From contig CM056592.1 of assembly GCA_029721435.1 (NCBI GenBank), positions 33,553,611-33,617,610 of the forward strand: 64,000 nt of DNA, read 5' to 3'. Source of the DNA: Gymnothorax reevesii (taxonomy: Eukaryota; Chordata; Actinopteri; Anguilliformes; Muraenidae). Each line of letters starts with the position of its first letter. Position 1 is the first letter of the stretch. The notes below the pieces were generated by a model, which had not been told where the DNA came from, ran no database searches, and worked only from the letters and a program-made list of their open reading frames with translations. Both the position numbers and the translations under genes were made by a program. Shown here one piece after another: positions 1-12,053 of the stretch.

Positions 1-275
1 TGCCGATTAGCACGCGCATGATGACGCAAGATTTGGCCCATGATTATACTGTAGTGCTATTAATAGATCTTGAAATAAGTGGTTTGTCTTGCTACATGGG
101 TAGCATAATGGTGTCAATTCTCGTTCTGAAGGACCTTTCTAGTTTTCTAGAAATAATTTTTTGTTCTTGTGTTTTTGTTGTTGGTTTTAGTGAACATGCA
201 TGCTGAAGGGCTCTCCGCAATCAAGTAGAGAGATGGATAATTTTGTGAATTACTTATTCTATTAACTTTTCTACA

Positions 276-473
276 TTAACCCTTATAGCGCTTTATACAT
301 TTTCAAGGAATTAATGTCATTATCTGGAGCCGTTGAAAGTCTATCATGTGGCAACTTGTTTAACAAAGCTCCCCAACTAAAGCTCTTTAAAACCAGATGC
401 CACATGATGGGTTTTCGACAGCATCTGATTTTGATATCTTACATCATTGGGCCTATAGCACTCTGAGGGTATA
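276..473. mobile_element. Palindromic TTAA-type MITE, copy 1
   Basis: This is a roughly 200-bp non-autonomous element. It opens with TTAACCCTTATAGCGC and closes with an imperfect inverted copy (GCACTCTGAGGGT). Its core is an inverted repeat, with TCTATCATGTGGCAACTTG on the left and its near complement in CCACATGATGGGTTTTCG on the right. Related copies lie near 26.4, 48.2, 49.2 and 53.7 kb. The TTAA end with a CCC terminus suggests a piggyBac-like mobiliser, which is inference because no transposase of that type is visible. The right TTAA has decayed to TATA. Confidence 0.75.
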
Positions 474-585
474 TTTGCTATAAAAAAAAGTCACACGGGT
501 GCATTTGTCGTAGAGTGAAATGGCCAGTTATGGCATTGATGGTTTTGATTATTGCTAAAATCCTTGTTCCTTCCTTCTCTTTCAG

Positions 586-637
586 GTTTTCTCTGGCTGA
601 CCATGAGAATCTGCAAAGAAGATGCACTTTTAAATAA
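586..637 (+). CDS. 3'-terminal coding exon of an unidentified gene (partial)
   Basis: A good acceptor, a pyrimidine-rich tract ending in TTCAG at 581-585, precedes this exon. With one base taken from the upstream exon, the frame reads FSLADHENLQRRCTFK and then stops with TAA at 635-637. A second frame, reading FLWLTMRICKEDALL and so on, stays open to about 680, so the coding frame is not certain. The exon could also be wholly untranslated. The rest of the gene lies left of the window. I do not recognise the protein from this tail. The poly(A) signal at 873-878 supports a transcript end near 895. Confidence 0.4.
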
Positions 638-895
638 TTCTTGCAGCAGAGTGAAGTCCATCTTTGCCTGAAGACCTCCTCCCTATTGGAGTGAATGAGA
701 CTAACTGTTCTTACTCAGGGATTAGCCCTTGCAAAATGAAGACTGGGATCTGTAACTGTATTGACAGTTCACTATATAACTGTAAATTCGTCTTGTAAAT
801 AGTTAAAGATGTGCAATATATATTTTTAGTTTTTACTTCCTTGGTTTTACTGCATCTAGTAGATGTTTATTAAATAAAAGTTTGCGGATATTGTT
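638..895 (+). other. Probable 3'UTR of the unidentified upstream gene
   Basis: AT-rich sequence follows the stop codon, with short tracts typical of 3'UTRs (TGTAAATAG, TATATATTTTTAG). It ends about 17 bases after a canonical AATAAA. The boundary is inferred. Confidence 0.4.
873..878 (+). terminator. Polyadenylation signal AATAAA
   Basis: A canonical AATAAA sits in TTAAATAAAAGTTTG, about 235 bases after the putative stop codon. A GT/T-rich stretch (TTGTTCTTAG) follows, as expected downstream of a cleavage site. Confidence 0.5.
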
Positions 896-3289
896 CTTAG
901 AACCGAAGTTCTTTTAATGATATTTATGCTGACTTTTCTCGGATTATGATGTACTGCGCCACTGCTTTATTTTTTTAATCAGAAATGTGATACTTTGCAT
1001 ATAATTGCATGAAACAAGAGTACTTTGGATGAGAATGATTGGGTGGGTCTAGCATTTCATGTTATTGCCAACATTTGGTAAGTTTATTGACCTTTAGTCA
1101 GAGGGATATATCGTGCAGCCAGAGCCACTTTATTCTGAATATTCAGACAGGCATGATGCAGGCTAAATTGTGGGTGATGTTAAATACACCATCAATTAAA
1201 TCGTAAAGGCATCATTTATAACATCAGTGCAAAGCATGGTATTGGCTTTTTCCAATTTTCAAAGCTTGAAAAGCAATGTGTCGTCTAGCCTTGGGATACC
1301 TAATTTGTTGAGGATTCATAATGCAAAGATTAAACAAACTGAACAAATAAGCAGTTTAATTTAATACTCATTTTGGTTGACAAACCTGTGCCCACTTTCT
1401 CAAGCTTACAATGGCAAATCATTTGCAAACCTAGCAATGAGAAATTCATTAGGCAGGCCTGTTTTTCTGTCCATAGACTCTGTTTAATTTACAAGGTGTT
1501 AAATTATGATTTGAGAATTTTTTTTTTTTTTTTTTTTTTTAAATCCTCAGATGTGTCCTTTAATGAATGCATGGTCGGACTGGCCTATACATCATATAGC
1601 AAAATAAAATTATGTTCCTCATTATCTGTCTGTTTGTCTTGTCGAGTCATGGTGGAAGCAAACATTATGTAACTTATTTCAGTCATTCATTTTGCGTTTA
1701 CTTTTCTTTTCACGTAGTGTCTGTATTTTTGTTTTTCAGACGGCAGTTGTTGCACTGATGCTGTTCTGCCGAGGCAATTTATGAAGGCAGTTTATGACGC
1801 TGGAGTGCTTAATCGCGTGATTATCACGCAGTCGGAGTACTGTGAGGCCAGTCCTCAGATCGAAACAAGTCCTTCGTTTTCATACTTCACAGTTCAAATT
1901 AGAATCTCAAATCTATAAGTTAGCCTTAAAGTTCAATTTAAAATTCAATACATTTTAGCGATTTAAAATAACTGTACCATTGAATCCTTCCACCTCCATC
2001 ACATTTTCAATCCTGAAACCGCAAGCTAATGGAACATTGATTAATTTAGAGACGAGCTATTCAGGGTTTTGTCTGCTAGTCGTTACAGTTCGCGAGCTAG
2101 CTTGTATGGCAACTTTCTCGATCAACGTAACAATTAAAAATGCATGTAGCCACACTGTCTTGATACGAGTTAATCGTATCAGAAACCAGCCAGGGTATAG
2201 TCAAGATCTGGAAGGAACTGTTTATTAGCCAAGATTCCCTTTATCACCTTCCAGTACAGAGTTCACTGGGATGTCACAATCCGCTTCTACACACTTTTTA
2301 GCACATAGGTGTTAATGGTTGGTGAAATATGAGCACATGATGGCATAAACCTTTTATTGGACTCTCATATTGGCTGTAAACTTGCGTTCGTAAAAACATT
2401 CATATTTGGTAGTATTTTCCACCAGTTGAATGGAGGCCAGCTGAAGCATATCTGGCAGAAAGCTTGCCGTTTGCATCCATGCTGGACGTTTTTATAGTGT
2501 TCTCATTTTAGACGGCATATAACGCTCATTCCTCAACTTAAATTCAGTTAGTATCATAATCATCACAATATCATCCAAGGATAGTTACTGAGCTTGTCTC
2601 TGTAGATGAGATGTGTTAGTCTGGATCAGGGCAGGGGAGCCCAGCTCGTGGAGAAGCGTAGCCCTGCATCTGCATGTTCTAGATGTCTCTCTGCTCTAAC
2701 ACTTCTGGTTCAAACCATTGCATTGTCATAAAGCCCTTGACCAGCTATCCTCATTTCAATCTAAACGTCTAACGCACACAGAGCAGCGGCCCCATAGGAT
2801 CACAGATCCCTAGCTAACCATAGCATCCTCCTGTCTACTGACAATGCTCCAGTTTTCTGGATGGGATGGACACAACTTGAGTTCTGTTTTCTCGGAGAAT
2901 ATCTGTGTGCAAAGAGGGAAAACTGTCAGTGAAGAAAACATTAAACAAAATAATTGTTTTGTTCTTGCCAGCTCCTCTTAACCAGCCCCGTGGAGACCAC
3001 ACATTTCAGGGTTAAAATGAAATTTCTCATTTGTCAAATTTCACAACACTGCCAACCTTCATTATGAAGCCGGTTTCTCAGACAGAAAAAAATAATGTTT
3101 TTAAGGCTCAGGAGATGCTAAACCGGTTTTTGGTTCCCATCTTTAATTCATTCACACCCTGCTATGAGGAAAATCTAAGGTGTGTTAGAAATCTGAAGAA
3201 TGTGCAACAACCTTTAAAAGCTCCTCATTGAAGAGCTTCCTCACCATTCCTGTTGTGCGATTGTCTGTGGTCTGTCGCCTGTCCTTGCC
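896..3289. other. Intergenic AT-rich DNA
   Basis: No gene can be supported here. A poly-T run of about 22 bases lies near 1520-1541. A small hairpin near 2161-2181 (TGATACGAGTTAATCGTATCA) is a simple inverted repeat. The 5' end and promoter of the TMEM238-like gene must lie in the last part or be joined from an upstream exon, but I see no convincing TATA box or splice acceptor. The short ORFs look random. Confidence 0.5.
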
Positions 3290-3517
3290 ATGGATTACAC
3301 TCCATACGTGGGCCGCTGTCTGCTCTTTCTCATCGTGGCACTAGTGTTCGATGTTGCCGGCCTCATCCTCTTTTTCCTGGGAATATTCGCTCCCATTTCT
3401 TTCTGGGATTTCTTCGTTCTCTCTGGACCGTTGGTCATGTTCCTCAGTCTGGTCTTTTGGATATTTTGGTACTTGGGGAACCTCACTGTTGAAGATGACG
3501 ACGTGCTTCCAATGTAA
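3290..3517 (+). CDS. TMEM238-like small two-pass membrane protein
   Basis: This 75-residue uninterrupted ORF is the only short ORF in the first 14 kb that reads like a real protein. After MDYTPYVGR comes a hydrophobic segment at about residues 9-30 (CLLFLIVALVFDVAGLIL, FFLGIFA). A polar turn with PISFWDF follows, then a second hydrophobic segment at about residues 42-62 (LVMFLSLVFWIFWYLGN). The tail is short and acidic (TVEDDDVLPM). The DVAGL, LGIFAP and FW.FWY patterns are hallmarks of the TMEM238/TMEM238L family, whose molecular function is unknown to me. The start codon sits in GTCCTTGCCATGG, a good Kozak context (-3 G, +4 G). The gene lies on the same strand as FOXK2, 11 kb upstream. The assignment rests on remembered family sequence; family membership is likely, but which paralogue is unclear. 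Confidence 0.75.
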   Translation: MDYTPYVGRCLLFLIVALVFDVAGLILFFLGIFAPISFWDFFVLSGPLVMFLSLVFWIFWYLGNLTVEDDDVLPM

Positions 3518-3770
3518 ACTGTGCTTTTTCACTGAAATGCAACTGACTTCCTCTGAAAGCATCTGCTCGTGCTGCGGACCGTGTGGATTTGCAGGAGTGT
3601 GAAGTGGACACTGTCTGGTGGGCATAAAATGGAGGCCTCTCACTTACCTCAGCGGAAAGGTGCGTTGGACCTGCTTGATTTTATGTTATGCAGAAATTAA
3701 TGTTTGCTGGAAGTGAGGAAAGCCAAAAAATACTTAGGAAATTAAAATAAAAAGAATATCTCTTTATGGC
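3518..3770 (+). other. Probable 3'UTR of the TMEM238-like gene
   Basis: Non-coding sequence from the stop codon to a poly(A) signal. Transcript structure is inferred only. Confidence 0.4.
3746..3751 (+). terminator. Polyadenylation signal AATAAA
   Basis: AATAAA in ATTAAAATAAAAAG, 229 bases after the TMEM238-like stop codon. A T/G-rich stretch (TGGCTGTTGTTTT) lies about 20 bases further on. Confidence 0.5.
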
Positions 3771-6700
3771 TGTTGTTTTACCTCATTAACCTCTTAATCT
3801 GTTGCGTTGCTGTTTAGAATTAAGCTGAAAGACAGAAGGAGTTTTGCACTTGTGGGGTCTGGCGGCCTAAATGATACCGCTAACTTTGGAGGGAACTGAA
3901 TTTTTGTGTCCAATTTTTTTACCCAAAATTACCTTGTGCAGTAAAATAATTTTAAAAGTATATTCATGGAGTAAGCTGGATTCAGCAAATAAAAACAAAA
4001 TCATTTAAAATTAATCCAATATTTCTTTTCCCGTTGAAAACATGCTTGTGCGGCACATTTGAGTGATTACTAATGTAAGCTTTGAGTCTGATATTTCTTT
4101 ATTGTTTTCATAGGCAAATGTTTTGCTAAAAAATGCAAACATCTGAGATTTTCCATGAATGAGGCGATCACTGCTGGAGCAGAGATGTGAACTTGATCCG
4201 ATGGACTGCTGGCCTCTGGGAGGTATTGCTAAATAACCAGATATAAGACTGTGCCTGAACTTTGTTTCATGGACCACTATCCTGCGAGAGGTTTGCACAG
4301 AAGACATCACTGAAAGGCTATGAACACCACAGGATCCTTATTTATTTTCTTATGAGTCATTCTTGAACATTGTCAAGTTTAATTCCATTGTCTTTACTTT
4401 TAATAATCAATTTTAATTTTTAGCTCATAATTTAAAACCATGACTGCAACATCTCCCCTGTGTTGTGTATTAATTGATAGAGACGGAGGGAGACAATCTC
4501 CGTGTTTGACTTTTTTTTTGACATTTTCACAGGAAAGCTTCATGAGGACCATGGTGTTCTTTTGAAAACAGATCAATATTTAGCTAATTGTAGAGCCAGG
4601 AGTCGGTGTCGAGAAGAAACTCTTAAAATGTCTTGTAGGGCATGAGATGCATACAGATTCTTTTGTGAACTGTCTCCAAATAATTTTCGGCGAAAATCCG
4701 AGCGCTGGAAACGTTCGCCCTCAACCTCTACGCTGCTTTTTGCCATCGCAACAGAAACCAGCCCAACAGGATTTGCTTCCTTCATGACTGCTACCATGTG
4801 ATCTCAAACCAACAATAGATTGAAAACTGGAAAAAAGATCGAGCCTCTCTCAACGCCTCAGAATGAACCTGGAGTTTCTCTGTGATAATTTGAGAGGAAT
4901 GTTTTACTTTGACAGCATATCCACGTTTTCAGTTCGCCAATGGCTCAAATCTGTGATCCGCAGTAAGCCGAAAAACAGCATGTAACGTGAAACACGACCG
5001 GTTTTTCAACTTGGTGACACACCCAGTGGCTGCTATGTGATGACATTGAAGACGTACTGTGTTAATTGTTTCGTGAAGCAGAATTTAACAGGGCCATGAA
5101 TTAAACGAGGACAACAAGCTTTCAAAACGAAGCGAGTGGACCGCCACGGACAATAGGCAACTGAAAACAAAAGGACCATCAAATAACAATTAATTTAAAG
5201 TACTGTGTTCCATACATGCTAAAATATTTTTTTTAATTATTATTATTATAATTATTAGTATTATTTTTAAAAATATTAACATGGTACGATAATATATATG
5301 CTGTCATTACATCAAAAATCTGAAATAAACAGGGAAGCTGTTCAAGATGTGAACTTAATTTGGTGAGCCAAAATATTTAAATAACTTGATTTGAATGGCC
5401 ATCAGTGTAAGACCCTACAGAATCAAAAGAGTAGATACTTTTTCCAAAACCAAATCATATACAAAGGAGAGCTTATGTGCGTGTAAAAACTGTGATTTTT
5501 GCATAAAGCTCTCCAGTATCCGAGTGCTTTTATTTTGAAAAACTGCTACAAACTGGATGTCATTGTGTCCCCCTACTATCACTATTAAGAGCTGCTATTG
5601 TTCCCTAATTTAATTAGCTCACTCTTTCATTAATTTTTTTTTCTTTATTTACGCACTCTAACCTCAACACAGAGAGGCATTATTGTTCTGAATAATGCAT
5701 CATTTAGGCCAGTGCTTCTCAGAGGTGAGGTGTTGGTACAGTGGGCGAAATGCGATGAAGAGTATTTTGTGAACCGGCTCACACCTGCGAGGATTAAGTT
5801 TCCTGTTTACAGCAAATTGACCCTTGTCTCACAGTGTCCTCACGCATCCAATGCCGACACCTCAGAGAGCCAGCGTCACACACTGTAGTGTTGGAACACG
5901 ACACCACCGCCAAGAAAGATGGCGAGATAAGGTTCTGCCTGTTGTCAAACAGAGCACTCCCTCAAACCCCTCCCTGCTTTGTCTTTTTTTTTTTTTTTTT
6001 GCTTTTACGACTGCCATTGATTACTTACTCGCTGTGAGAATGTTTCATTCGCCAAAAAAAAAAAAAAAAACAGGTTTAATACCCGGTAATGCCTCACATC
6101 AAATGGCCACTGCTGATAGTGTAATAGTACTTAGATTTCTTATCTGAAAGTATGGTTGGTCAACACACACCCAAATAACTTGAAGAAGGTGGACATGAAT
6201 TCAATGCAATTTTTTTTTTTTTTTGCATTTCTTTGGTTGTAAAGCAGGATTTTGCAACTGTAGCACTTTATGAAGGATCGAAAATAAAAAATGAAAAATG
6301 GTTAAAGAATAATTGCGTGGAGTCATAAAATCACCAGATACTGATTATTGCAAACAATTAGTGCTCTTGCTTGCCTGTGTCTCTGTGATGCCGGCCAATA
6401 TTTTGTTTATGGATGTCACAAAACTCTTAATTTCTTTCTGAAAAAGAAATTAATGAGGACAACAATGTCGATCAACTGGGATGATGACAATAAATCATTG
6501 CGTATGGCCATGAAATATCAAATACTAATGTGGCTGACAAAAAAAGAAAAAAAAAAAGAAGTCAAAGTGAAGTGTCTCCCATATCCTGAAAGAGCTGTAT
6601 GTCGAGCCCTGGAGCAGCACGACTTATCAGCTCAAACAGTGGCTATTAAGACAAACGTTCGAAGAAAAAAAGTTGTAGCCGCTGCTAGTTTGTGCGCACT

Positions 6701-7463
6701 GTGTTGCTACCTGTGGTCGCTTAAGAGCCAATTCAGGAAAGAATGAATCAAGAACGTGACACGTCAGTGAATGTAATGCATTTATAGCATCTTAGTTACC
6801 TGGTTGTTGTCCTGTTTTACTGGTATTTCATGCAGTTGACACAAGCCGCACCCGTCAGTGTTGCTTTTGACACAGCATTCTAAATAGTCATCTTAGGACA
6901 CAGAGTGTGAGATGTTTGAATTAGAGTCCTTAAGCAAATAACTGATTTTTCATATTTTGAGCTTTCAAGGAATTTTTCTCATTTTCACAATAATGGATTC
7001 ATGCACTGGAAATTGATGTATTCAAGTATTTTGATAGCATGTGAAACCCCTCTTAATTCTAAATATAACGACACAAAGTATTACTTAGACCTGATATATT
7101 TGTTTCCCCTTCCTTATTTACACGTAGAAATGATGTATTTGCACATTAAACAGTGGTGTAGCCTGTATACATTACTCTAGGCTCCTTACCTTGCAGTGTA
7201 TAAACACAACTCATCGTGACAATGCAACACTCCACCCTGCACATGCCCAGTGTCATTCCGCTGTTAGAGTCTAAATGAAAGGCCTATTTTCATTCCTAGT
7301 ACTGGCACAGAAAGAGACAATTTACAATCATCCGCCGTTAAATGGCTTATATTGCAGTGAGCCAGCTACCGTTGCCATATGTTTTATTTTGAATCCCATG
7401 CAATAAGTAACTAGGTGGAAAAAAAAATTAAAATGGAACACAAGATAATCATGTAATTCCTTT
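3771..7463. other. Intergenic AT-rich DNA with homopolymers
   Basis: I see no supportable gene. There is an (ATT)-rich tract at about 5233-5265, a T run at about 5982-6000, an A run at about 6054-6070 and a T run at about 6210-6224. ORFs that cross these runs are low-complexity artefacts. Confidence 0.5.
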
Positions 7464-7689
7464 TTAACCCCTTAACTACCTGCACAACCTTTTGTAGAAC
7501 TCATTTTGAGTCTCTGTATCTAAGCGAAAGATGTGTTGAGCTTAACTGATTGTATTTTTTTTTTCAGCATTAAATACCTCAACCGAGTGTTCGAGACGGC
7601 TTACTCAGGTGAAGTTCAACACATCTTTCAAACAGATGCTGCGAGATGCAATGTGCTTAACCAAAAGGCTGAGGCAGTTAAAGGGTTAA
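7464..7689. mobile_element. TTAA-flanked MITE (CCCCTTAACTACCTGC family)
   Basis: TTAA at 7464 is followed by CCCCTTAACTACCTGC. The right end is GAGGCAGTTAAAGGG followed by TTAA at 7686. These are inverted copies of each other, so the 226-bp unit is bounded by short terminal inverted repeats inside TTAA duplications, a piggyBac-like signature. The interior has no transposase. Confidence 0.55.
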
Positions 7690-8162
7690 AGCAGAAGTTA
7701 TCTTCAGATAGCTCTGTGTTTTCAGCTCTTCAGAGTCTGTCTGTGTCTTTTTAAGGTTTAACACTGAAATTAGTCAGTTTCGCTGCAGCGGGACCCTCTT
7801 CACGCTAAACAAACTCGAATTTTTGGATCAATAAAAATGTTGTGCCTTAATTAACTTTTTTTTGCTGAATTGCCCATCGCAGTGAAGAGAGAAGCGGAGA
7901 ACAGATCTAAGTGCCTCGAGATTCTTCTGAGTTATGGTTGTTTTTATGTTACACCAAACTTTTATACAATCAAAAGCGTAAGGACATAGAGAAAAAAATT
8001 ACAGAGTAAAACTTTCAAAGCAATCATTGAGGTGGATAATATTTTACTCCTCTCTCATTTTATTGAATATGTCGGAAGACGTGCATTTACGTAAAACCTG
8101 GGGGAATGTCCACGGAGTGAGGAAAAAAAAAAAAAAATTTTGGTCACACCAGTTTAAAACAA

Positions 8163-8197
8163 ACCCTAACACCTAACCCGAACCCAAACCCTAAATG
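8163..8197. repeat. Degenerate telomere-like CCCTAA tract
   Basis: Five imperfect units of the CCCTAA type (CCCTAAC, CCTAACC, CGAACC, CAAACC, CTAAA) follow an A15-T4 run. It may be a decayed interstitial telomeric repeat or part of a fish repeat that carries this motif. Confidence 0.4.
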
Positions 8198-8435
8198 TCA
8201 AATAAGGAAGCCAAAAGTCTCCTTTTTCGTTGAATATTGACATGTGGGTCAGTAGTATCACTACATGACGAGTGGGGATGGGGTATGTATTGAAAATTTC
8301 AGTGCTGGTTTTTAAGCACTAAGATTCATTTGTTGCGATCAACTGTGACACTGTTAAGAGAGCTGACGTTCCTGAATGTTACATGCAAGGATGTAAGCGT
8401 CCACAAATCAATGTTGACAGACCCTGCTGACTATC

Positions 8436-8496
8436 ATTGTGTTTGCGTACATGTGTGCATGTGGATGTATTTGTATGTGTGCGTGTGTGTGTGTGT
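8436..8496. repeat. (GT)n/(TATG)n microsatellite
   Basis: Alternating GT with interspersed GTAT and GTGC units. Small ORFs on both strands (repeated CVCV or HTHT) are artefacts of this repeat. Confidence 0.8.
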
Positions 8497-8639
8497 TTTT
8501 GTCTCTCTTCATTTTTGAGTGTATGCATGAATGTGTGCGTAGGGAAAAATATTCTAGACACCGGCCCACTCAGTGAAGCTGAGGTTCTCATTCTACAATA
8601 ATGGTGTTATGTTTTTGGAGACTACTCTTGTGATGGCCT

Positions 8640-9170
8640 TACAACCTTAATTCCGAAAAAGTGGGCGCATCATAGAAAAGCCAAATACAATCAAAAATAA
8701 GTATTTGAAAGGTCCATTCACCCTCAGCCACATTATTTGTTGTTTTAACATGAATTCTATTGCTTACCAAAAATATACATGAGGACTGCAGTCTACCACT
8801 GTGTGACATCACCATGTTCTTTTAATCATAGTCAATTAGTGTTTGGGCACTAACGAGACCAGTTGGTCAAGTTTAGCAAGCAGAACTTTCCCCCATTCTG
8901 CCACTATTCAATGGTGTAATTGTGCGAGATCCTCTTTGCCAAATATTTCACTCCTACAATGTGTCACATGTTCTCACTCTAAGACAGATCAGAACACCGG
9001 GCAGGCCAGTTTAGCACCAGCATTCTGCTTTCCCAGCCGTCAAATAATCTGAAGTGGGGCTTTCAATATAGTTGGCTGCAGGATGAATCCTCTTTTCAAA
9101 TCATTCATTTCTTATTGCTTTGCCATTTTTTCATAATGTGTCAATGTTTTTGGAACTGGGTTTACAATTT
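8640..9170 (-). mobile_element. Deleted Tc1/mariner-type relic
   Basis: The left end, ACAACCTTAATTCCGAAAAA, resembles the terminal repeat of the two larger Tc1-like copies at 16.2 and 33.8 kb (ACAACCCCAATTCCGAAA). The right end, TTTTTGGAACTGGGTTT, is the inverted version. Interior blocks such as GGGCAGGCCAGTTTAGCACCA match the minus-strand interior of the 33.8-kb copy. At about 530 bp it keeps only the ends and a fragment of transposase, with no usable ORF. Confidence 0.6.
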
Positions 9171-9211
9171 TCTGGCATGTCTCGGAAGCTTTTATATAAT
9201 GCCGTTGCCCC

Positions 9212-9478
9212 AATTTCAGATTACCCCCCCATCACCATAATCCTCGGTAATCTGAAATTAACTTCAAATTACCCCCCGGTACGTTGAAGTTGGTTTCAAA
9301 GTACCGAGGGGGTTATCTGAAGTTAACTTTAGTGGTACATAGACCCCATTAAACATTTTTTATCCAAAGTTTATATTAAGTTATTGGAGGAAATGGAGGG
9401 GGGTACGTTAAAACTGGGGGGGGGGATAATTTGCAGTTAACTTCAGATTACCGGGGGGGGGTAATCTGATATTGTTAT
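9212..9478. repeat. Cluster of palindromic units with long C/G runs
   Basis: The motif TAATCTGAARTTAACTTCA, palindromic around GTTAAC, recurs four or five times. It is separated by runs of 6-10 C or G and by GGTACGTTGAAGTTGG-like blocks. Units face both ways, with C runs on the left and G runs on the right, so the cluster is itself roughly an inverted repeat. No known element is recognised. Confidence 0.6.
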
Positions 9479-9479
9479 A

Positions 9480-12050
9480 CCGGAACTGACGTCCAGCAGT
9501 CCCAAGTGACATCAACCACGCGACATACTGAAGGTCCAGCCATCACTAGGACTGAACATGCTACGACTGATGACTGAGTGAGCGGTCCTTTCAGCATCAA
9601 GCCAATTTTTAACCAACATCCCCACCTGCTGTTTATAATGCATACTGCAAATTCTAATTCCATTGTAGTTCATCGACGATCATTACCACATACAGAAGCT
9701 GGTGGCAGTAGTGTGCCATGATTGAGGTGATCATTTTTATTTTATTTTTTTAGTGACTCCAACGAAGGGAAACATTCGTTCGCTGATAAAGGCTCATCTC
9801 AACTCTGTCTTTGGTTAGTTGATGCGATTTGTTGGTAATTACAAGATAAAACCATAGACATGCATGTACCTCAGCACGCATGCATCTTTTACATTTTCCA
9901 AGTTATTTGCATTAAATTGAGGATTAAAAATATGATTTTATTGTAGTTTCAACATCCATGATAAGGCATTGTAACTGATGTAAAGTATTTTATTTTTAAT
10001 TCTCCTTCAAATACCCCTTAAAATTATAGATTTCATACAATCATTCTGCTGTTTGTCTTTAAAGGATGTCAGTAAATCAAGCCTTTCCCTGTTTGATAAG
10101 GTTGGAGAGCATATCTGGAGGGATCATGAACGAATACTGCATGTATAATCTTTCTACATCCTTGGTGAGCGCCTGGCGGTGTGATTGATGGATAAATTGA
10201 TCAACAAAAAGCTTTCTGTGGGAGTGAAAAAATGACACATTTTTCATACTGGTTTTTGATTTAAGCATTTTACATACCACACCCCTAAAATCTGCTATTG
10301 CTCACTACAAGAACAAGCAAGTAACAAACAATTTTGTGTTACGATATCAACGTCTGGCTTTTGTGGTGTTTGATGATCACTACGTGTGATGTACTGCTTA
10401 AATAAAAGCGTGCACAAATTATATGTACAGTATAATAATGCAATATTCTTAGTTTTGAATATGGGAAAAAATAAAGCCTGCTGCATATTATTTCATGAAG
10501 AGGACGGATTTCAAATCTTGACTTCATAAAAATAGTTCTCTCATGCCCATGGCAATTTCACAATTATCACTCGAATCTGACATTGCCTGTTTGGTCATTC
10601 TCATGCACTTGTTCCTGGTTGAGGTTGTTTTTTTTTTGGGGGGGGGGGTGCAGATAAACACTTTATGAGGGGCAGGAACACACTCATTCATCACAGGGAA
10701 TACACAACATTTACACACACACACACACACCTGCAAATCTCTCAAGTGTGGAGGCAGAGTACAATCCAACAGTAGGTTTGTTGAAAGTAATACAGTAACA
10801 GTAGGACGGAGCCCAGAAGATGGCGCAGTTGAGTTCTGATGTCGTGGGTGAAGGACGGCAAAGCCAATCTCCAGCCAGCGGCTTGACAGGATGACCGCGA
10901 GATGGAGACCACACCTCACCTGAGCCACACTGTCTGGCTCAAGGCAGGATGCTGTAGCTTGGGAGGAACTCTGTTCCAATCCTGACGGGCCGAAGAACGA
11001 CCGGGAGCTTGTTCCTAATAAACTGGACCCAGGAACAGACTAGAACAGGGTTAACAAGAGAATGATCCATATCCTAGACCCTAAATGAGCCCTGGAAGCA
11101 TATTCCACTCAAACTGGACCAGTTAGCAAACGTGAAATGGGTAAAGTAGAACGCGTACCCAATCCTGGACCCTGAATTAGGCTTGAGAGCCGGTTTCAAT
11201 TAACTAAGTAAGGAAGAGCGTTTCCACAAATTTCTATTACTAAAGGTCACATTTAACTGTCTGAAGACACAGAGTCTCTTCTAAAAAATACTGACTCACT
11301 CAAAGCACGAATAGGGAATTAGAATCCAGCACTTGGAACTCGAAGCAGGGGGTTTAACTACATGTCACTGGTACATAAGGAGTGACAATGAAAGAAGAGA
11401 CAGCTGGGGATAACGAAGTACGCGAAACATTAACCAATCAGAGGAAACGTTACATGTAATAGAGACGCAAGTTGCTGAATGGGAAGAGCCACAATAGGCA
11501 CTGACCTCAGAGCTGTAACAGAAACCCACGCAAACCTGGGGAGATGATGCAAACGACACTGAGAGAGGCATCAGGCTTGCTTACTATGAGATAAGAGCAT
11601 TACCTACTGCACCCAAATGCCAAGCCATAAACATTTTCATAAATATAGGCACCAATTTGCAGGTACACTTGCATCGTATATCAAGCTACACCCTTCCAAA
11701 TGCAACATCTCCATAATTCATAATGCATTGGAGGAAACTGTTACAGTTTGGCCATAATTTTTACTGTAATGCCCTGACAGCTGTCTGCCGGTCCACCTTG
11801 CCCCGTTTTTTGTTATGTTGATTAATTATCCTGTTGTTTTCTGTTTTTTTTATTTCTTTATTTTTCCCAGAGAGACTATAGTGCCACATATTGCGGTGCA
11901 CAAGACCATACTCCTCAGCATAACAATTATCTGCACCTCGTCAATCGTGTCTTAGAATATGGTTTCGTTCAAAGTGGGCCCGGTAAATCCTCAGCAATAG
12001 AGTAAGCCTGCATGCTAATGTCTGAATGGGTCCTTAAATTTTCCACAATT
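9480..12050. other. Intergenic DNA without a recognised gene
   Basis: Nothing convincing was found. There is a T/G run near 10627-10649 and a (CA)10 tract at 10711-10730. The ORFs around 10524-10979 on the minus strand include translated repeat (CVCVCK) and are not supported. Sequence around 10980-11240 repeats phrases such as CTGGACCC and CCTGGACC and may be an old retroelement fragment I cannot name. Confidence 0.4.
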
Positions 12051-12053
12051 CTC

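Noticed and set aside
5824..6147. 107-codon ORF
   Set aside because: It crosses poly-T and poly-A runs (FFFFFF, KKKKKK) and has no family resemblance.
6348..6746. 132-codon plus-strand ORF
   Set aside because: Contains KKEKKKEVK from an A-rich run, lacks any known motif and sits in AT-rich intergenic DNA. It is probably chance.
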